From the NCBI GenBank assembly GCA_013215025.1, contig JABSRR010000011.1:14322-20847 (forward strand): 6,526 nt of DNA, written 5' to 3'. This document shows, in pieces, positions 6,359-6,526 of this stretch. The notes under the pieces are model-generated. The model was not told where the DNA came from. It worked only from the letters and a program-made list of their open reading frames with translations, and did no database searches. Numbering within the stretch: the first letter of the stretch is position 1; every line of letters begins with the position of its first letter. The stretch is from Pseudomonadales bacterium (GTDB lineage Bacteria > Pseudomonadota > Gammaproteobacteria > Pseudomonadales > DT-91). Position numbers and translations under genes: made by a program.

Positions 6359-6526
6359 TCAGCTTATCATATCCGCATGGGTGAAAACCTCAGCGTAGCT
6401 ATCGAGTTGAAAGCAATAATCGGCTTGCTTCTTAAGCCATACTAGCTGATGGGTCTGACTGCAATTATCACCAAAATAATAACTATCGAGAGCAAATCGT
6501 CGCCAAACGATAGATGTGTTTTCACG
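6359..6526 (-). CDS. Possible 3' end of a minus-strand gene, function unknown
   Basis: On the minus strand a reading frame enters from the right edge of the window and runs 55 codons to a TGA (6361-6359 on the + numbering). No start lies within it apart from a Met codon three residues before the end, so if real it is the C-terminus of a gene convergent with the tRNA. The translation is soluble-looking, aromatic-rich and has two cysteines (for example SIVWRRFALDSYYFGDNC and KKQADYCFQLDSY). I do not recognise the family. A small inverted repeat, ATCTCT-CTC-AGAGAT (6344-6358), abuts the stop, but no T-run follows on either strand. A 55-codon open stretch could still be chance. Confidence 0.4.
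   Translation of the reverse strand, partial: RENTSIVWRRFALDSYYFGDNCSQTHQLVWLKKQADYCFQLDSYAEVFTHADMIS

Noticed and set aside
6377..6445. 22-codon plus-strand ATG frame after the tRNA
   Set aside because: It has no Shine-Dalgarno sequence, is very short, and overlaps the longer minus-strand frame.

Overview
This window is an ordinary, well-conserved piece of a gammaproteobacterial chromosome: the macromolecular-synthesis neighbourhood yqeY - dnaG - rpoD, followed by a sodium-coupled amino-acid symporter and a tRNA gene. RpoD matches the E. coli primary sigma factor nearly residue for residue through regions 2 to 4. DnaG has the usual zinc, polymerase and helicase-binding layout. yqeY directly before dnaG is the arrangement of Pseudomonas-like gammaproteobacteria, where rpsU normally lies just upstream; rpsU is not visible here. 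The moderate base composition and protein style suit a marine Pseudomonadales/Cellvibrionales-type organism, but that placement is inference.

Layout, all on the + strand unless stated: yqeY (45-491); a 325-bp gap (492-816) holding a start-less lipoprotein-like reading frame and, at its end, the dnaG promoter; dnaG (817-2715); a 140-bp gap with the rpoD promoter region; rpoD (2856-4676); a structured 131-bp gap ending in an intrinsic terminator; an AGCS-family Na+:alanine/glycine symporter (4808-6166); a 12-bp inverted repeat interleaved with a tRNA promoter; tRNA-Ile2 with a CAU anticodon (6244-6320); and the probable 3' end of a minus-strand gene that leaves the window on the right (6359-6526).

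The first three genes tie replication priming (DnaG) to housekeeping transcription (RpoD). Unlike the single rpsU-dnaG-rpoD operon of E. coli, dnaG and rpoD here each seem to have their own promoter. The symporter is metabolically unrelated. The tRNA has a promoter with a GC-rich discriminator, as expected for growth-rate-controlled stable RNA genes.

I found no new gene system, mobile element or CRISPR array. The points worth checking are regulatory or structural: a predicted leaderless dnaG mRNA, palindromic and heat-shock-like elements ahead of rpoD, a 19-bp tandem duplication across the rpoD stop codon, a terminator 13 nt before the symporter start, and a tRNA promoter embedded in a perfect inverted repeat.
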